From Fictibacillus halophilus (GTDB taxonomy: Bacteria > Bacillota > Bacilli > Bacillales > Fictibacillaceae), in contig NZ_JAEACF010000001.1 in NCBI RefSeq assembly GCF_016401385.1, positions 1,240,001 through 1,304,000 on the forward strand: DNA of 64,000 bases. The letters are read 5' to 3'. The translations under genes were made by a program, and so were the position numbers. Below the pieces are notes generated by a model. It had not been told where the DNA came from and searched no databases. It saw only the letters and a program-made list of their open reading frames with translations. Below are positions 63,018-64,000 of this stretch, piece by piece; within the stretch, counting starts at the first letter, position 1; every line of letters begins with the position of its first letter.

Positions 63018-63090
63018 ACTTGCAAAATACAACTAATAATAGTTGTAAAATACGACTATCAAATTATCATAACACTTGCATATTGCAACT
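63018..63090. promoter_or_regulatory. Three 17-bp operator-like palindromes
   Basis: ACTTGCAAAATACAACT (63018-63034), AGTTGTAAAATACGACT (63041-63057) and ACTTGCATATTGCAACT (63074-63090) are imperfect palindromes of one type. They resemble MarR-family operators. Both flanking genes point toward this gap, so no promoter that they would control is obvious. Confidence 0.55.
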
Positions 63091-63097
63091 AAAGCAC

Positions 63098-63126
63098 AAA
63101 AAAGGCAGCTGCAATCAGCAGCCACC
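63098..63126 (-). terminator. Terminator of the quinone reductase gene
   Basis: On the minus strand GGCTGCTG pairs with CAGCTGCC around ATTG (one mismatch), followed by TTTTTTG. Confidence 0.82.
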
Positions 63127-63147
63127 GTAATTTCACCAATATAAAAC

Positions 63148-64000
63148 TTAAGGAATCAACAAAATCTTACCCGTACTTTTTCTACTCTCTAAATATTCAT
63201 GAGCTTTTGCACCATCATGTAAAGGAAAGGATGTTTCTGAAAGTTTTACATCTCCATTCTTAATCCATTCAAACAACTCGTTTGAACGTTTTACACGTTC
63301 TTCGTGAGATGTGAGGACATTCCATAAGTCGCCTCCGGTCAAGGTCTTAGAAGTATCCATGAGCATACGAGGATCAATGGACACAGGATCGCCGCCAGCC
63401 ATCCCAAAGAATACGACAGTCCCACCAATTTTTGTTACTTCAAAACTATCCATTATCGTAGAACCGACAGACTCATAAACAACGTCTACACCTTTGCCAA
63501 AAGTTTCGCTCAATACGCTTTCTTTCCAATTATCATTATATAAGAATACTGAATCTGCTCCTGCTTCTATAGCGACCTGACGTTTTTCATCTGAAGACGT
63601 TAGACCAATAATCTTTCCTCCGAGCAACTTGATTATCTGGATCAATAGCTGTCCAACACCGCCGGCAGCCGCATGAACCAATGCAACGTGACCTTGCTTA
63701 ATCGAAAAACTGTCTTTAGTAAGATAATGTGCAGTCAGCCCTTGTAACAAAAGAGAGGCTGCTGATTCAAAGGATACACCTTCTGGAATGGGTATCGCTT
63801 TATCGTGAGGGACAACGACAAGTTCCGCGTTTGCTGCAGGTACATCTGCAAATGCAATACGATCTCCTACAGAAACACCGTTAACAGCACTACCAACTTC
63901 TTTAACGATACCTGCTCCTTCATAACCTAAAATGTAAGGAGGCTTACCTTCTAGATGATAATTTCCTTTTCTTCTATATACATCAGCGAAATTTAAACCA
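63148..64000 (-). CDS. Quinone oxidoreductase (zeta-crystallin-like MDR family; 5' end missing)
   Basis: The frame is open to the right edge, so about 284 residues of the C-terminal part are visible, beginning GLNFADVYRRKGNYH. The nucleotide-binding motif AAAGGVGQLL and the segment VVYESVGSTIMD are typical of NADPH:quinone reductases of the medium-chain family. There are no structural zinc cysteines. It reduces quinones or enones, probably for detoxification. The TTG at 63750 is internal. Confidence 0.9.
   Translation of the reverse strand, partial: GLNFADVYRRKGNYHLEGKPPYILGYEGAGIVKEVGSAVNGVSVGDRIAFADVPAANAELVVVPHDKAIPIPEGVSFESAASLLLQGLTAHYLTKDSFSIKQGHVALVHAAAGGVGQLLIQIIKLLGGKIIGLTSSDEKRQVAIEAGADSVFLYNDNWKESVLSETFGKGVDVVYESVGSTIMDSFEVTKIGGTVVFFGMAGGDPVSIDPRMLMDTSKTLTGGDLWNVLTSHEERVKRSNELFEWIKNGDVKLSETSFPLHDGAKAHEYLESRKSTGKILLIP

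Noticed and set aside
1..64000. Insertion sequences, prophage genes and CRISPR arrays
   Set aside because: No transposase, integrase or phage protein was recognised, and no regular 25-40 bp direct repeats with unique spacers exist. The phased array at 61.8 kb has a nine-base word at a 21-bp period, too short for CRISPR.

Overview
The window looks like chromosome from a low-GC, endospore-forming Bacillaceae bacterium, a relative of Bacillus or Fictibacillus. The evidence is strong GGAGG-type ribosome sites with many TTG/GTG starts, a T-box leader, bacilliredoxin, YjcZ, YppG and SASP-like sporulation proteins, and many genes that match Bacillus subtilis yod, yok, yp and ywc genes. The genus is inference; no rRNA is present. 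I saw no phage, transposase, plasmid gene or CRISPR array. Most of the window is ordinary vertically inherited chromosome.

Layout. 1-2.3 kb: tandem-rhodanese sulfurtransferase (cut by the left edge), PHP phosphoesterase, TRIC-like channel. 2.6-12.6 kb: a beta-lysine catabolic block with ablB, a sigma-54 activator, kamA behind a textbook -24/-12 promoter, yokU, a class III aminotransferase, both CoA-transferase subunits, an M20 deacylase and a second, GabT-like aminotransferase. 12.7-15.7 kb: two tandem paralogous membrane-anchored proteins of unknown function. 15.7-21.3 kb: zinc-ribbon protein, SASP-like peptide, a 6S-type RNA, 5'-3' exonuclease, transporter, two divergent RNase H-like genes, HD hydrolase, ferredoxin. 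21.4-28.9 kb: fhs, YycC-like, CvfB, amino acid permease, the acetate permease pair, and mgtC behind a short leader ORF. 29-39.4 kb: reductases, bacilliredoxin, YjcZ, plsY, an MMPL pump, RsmJ-like methyltransferase, threonine aldolase, amidase. 39.5-50.2 kb: small conserved genes, tRNA-Arg(UCG), trhO, kapB-like, nadE, D-amino acid transaminase, DUF502, yppC-like, yppG-like, proC and two GDSL hydrolases. 50.2-64 kb: transporters, msrAB, MATE pump, T-box-controlled argS, rarD, odhAB, a NERD nuclease-like gene and a quinone reductase cut by the right edge.

How genes work together. The 2.6-12.6 kb block reads as a route from L-lysine through beta-lysine and its N6-acetyl derivative, then transamination, CoA activation, deacetylation and a second transamination. 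The sigma-54 activator beside kamA should make it substrate-induced. odhAB supplies the 2-oxoglutarate dehydrogenase that transaminase-linked carbon would feed.

Between genes there is unusual structure that gene calls do not explain. A dispersed, hairpin-rich repeat family of up to about 320 bp occurs in at least eight full or remnant copies. A phased array of six CTTAAT-core units spaced mainly 21 bp apart precedes the NERD gene. Three 17-bp palindromes lie in the gap between two convergent genes.
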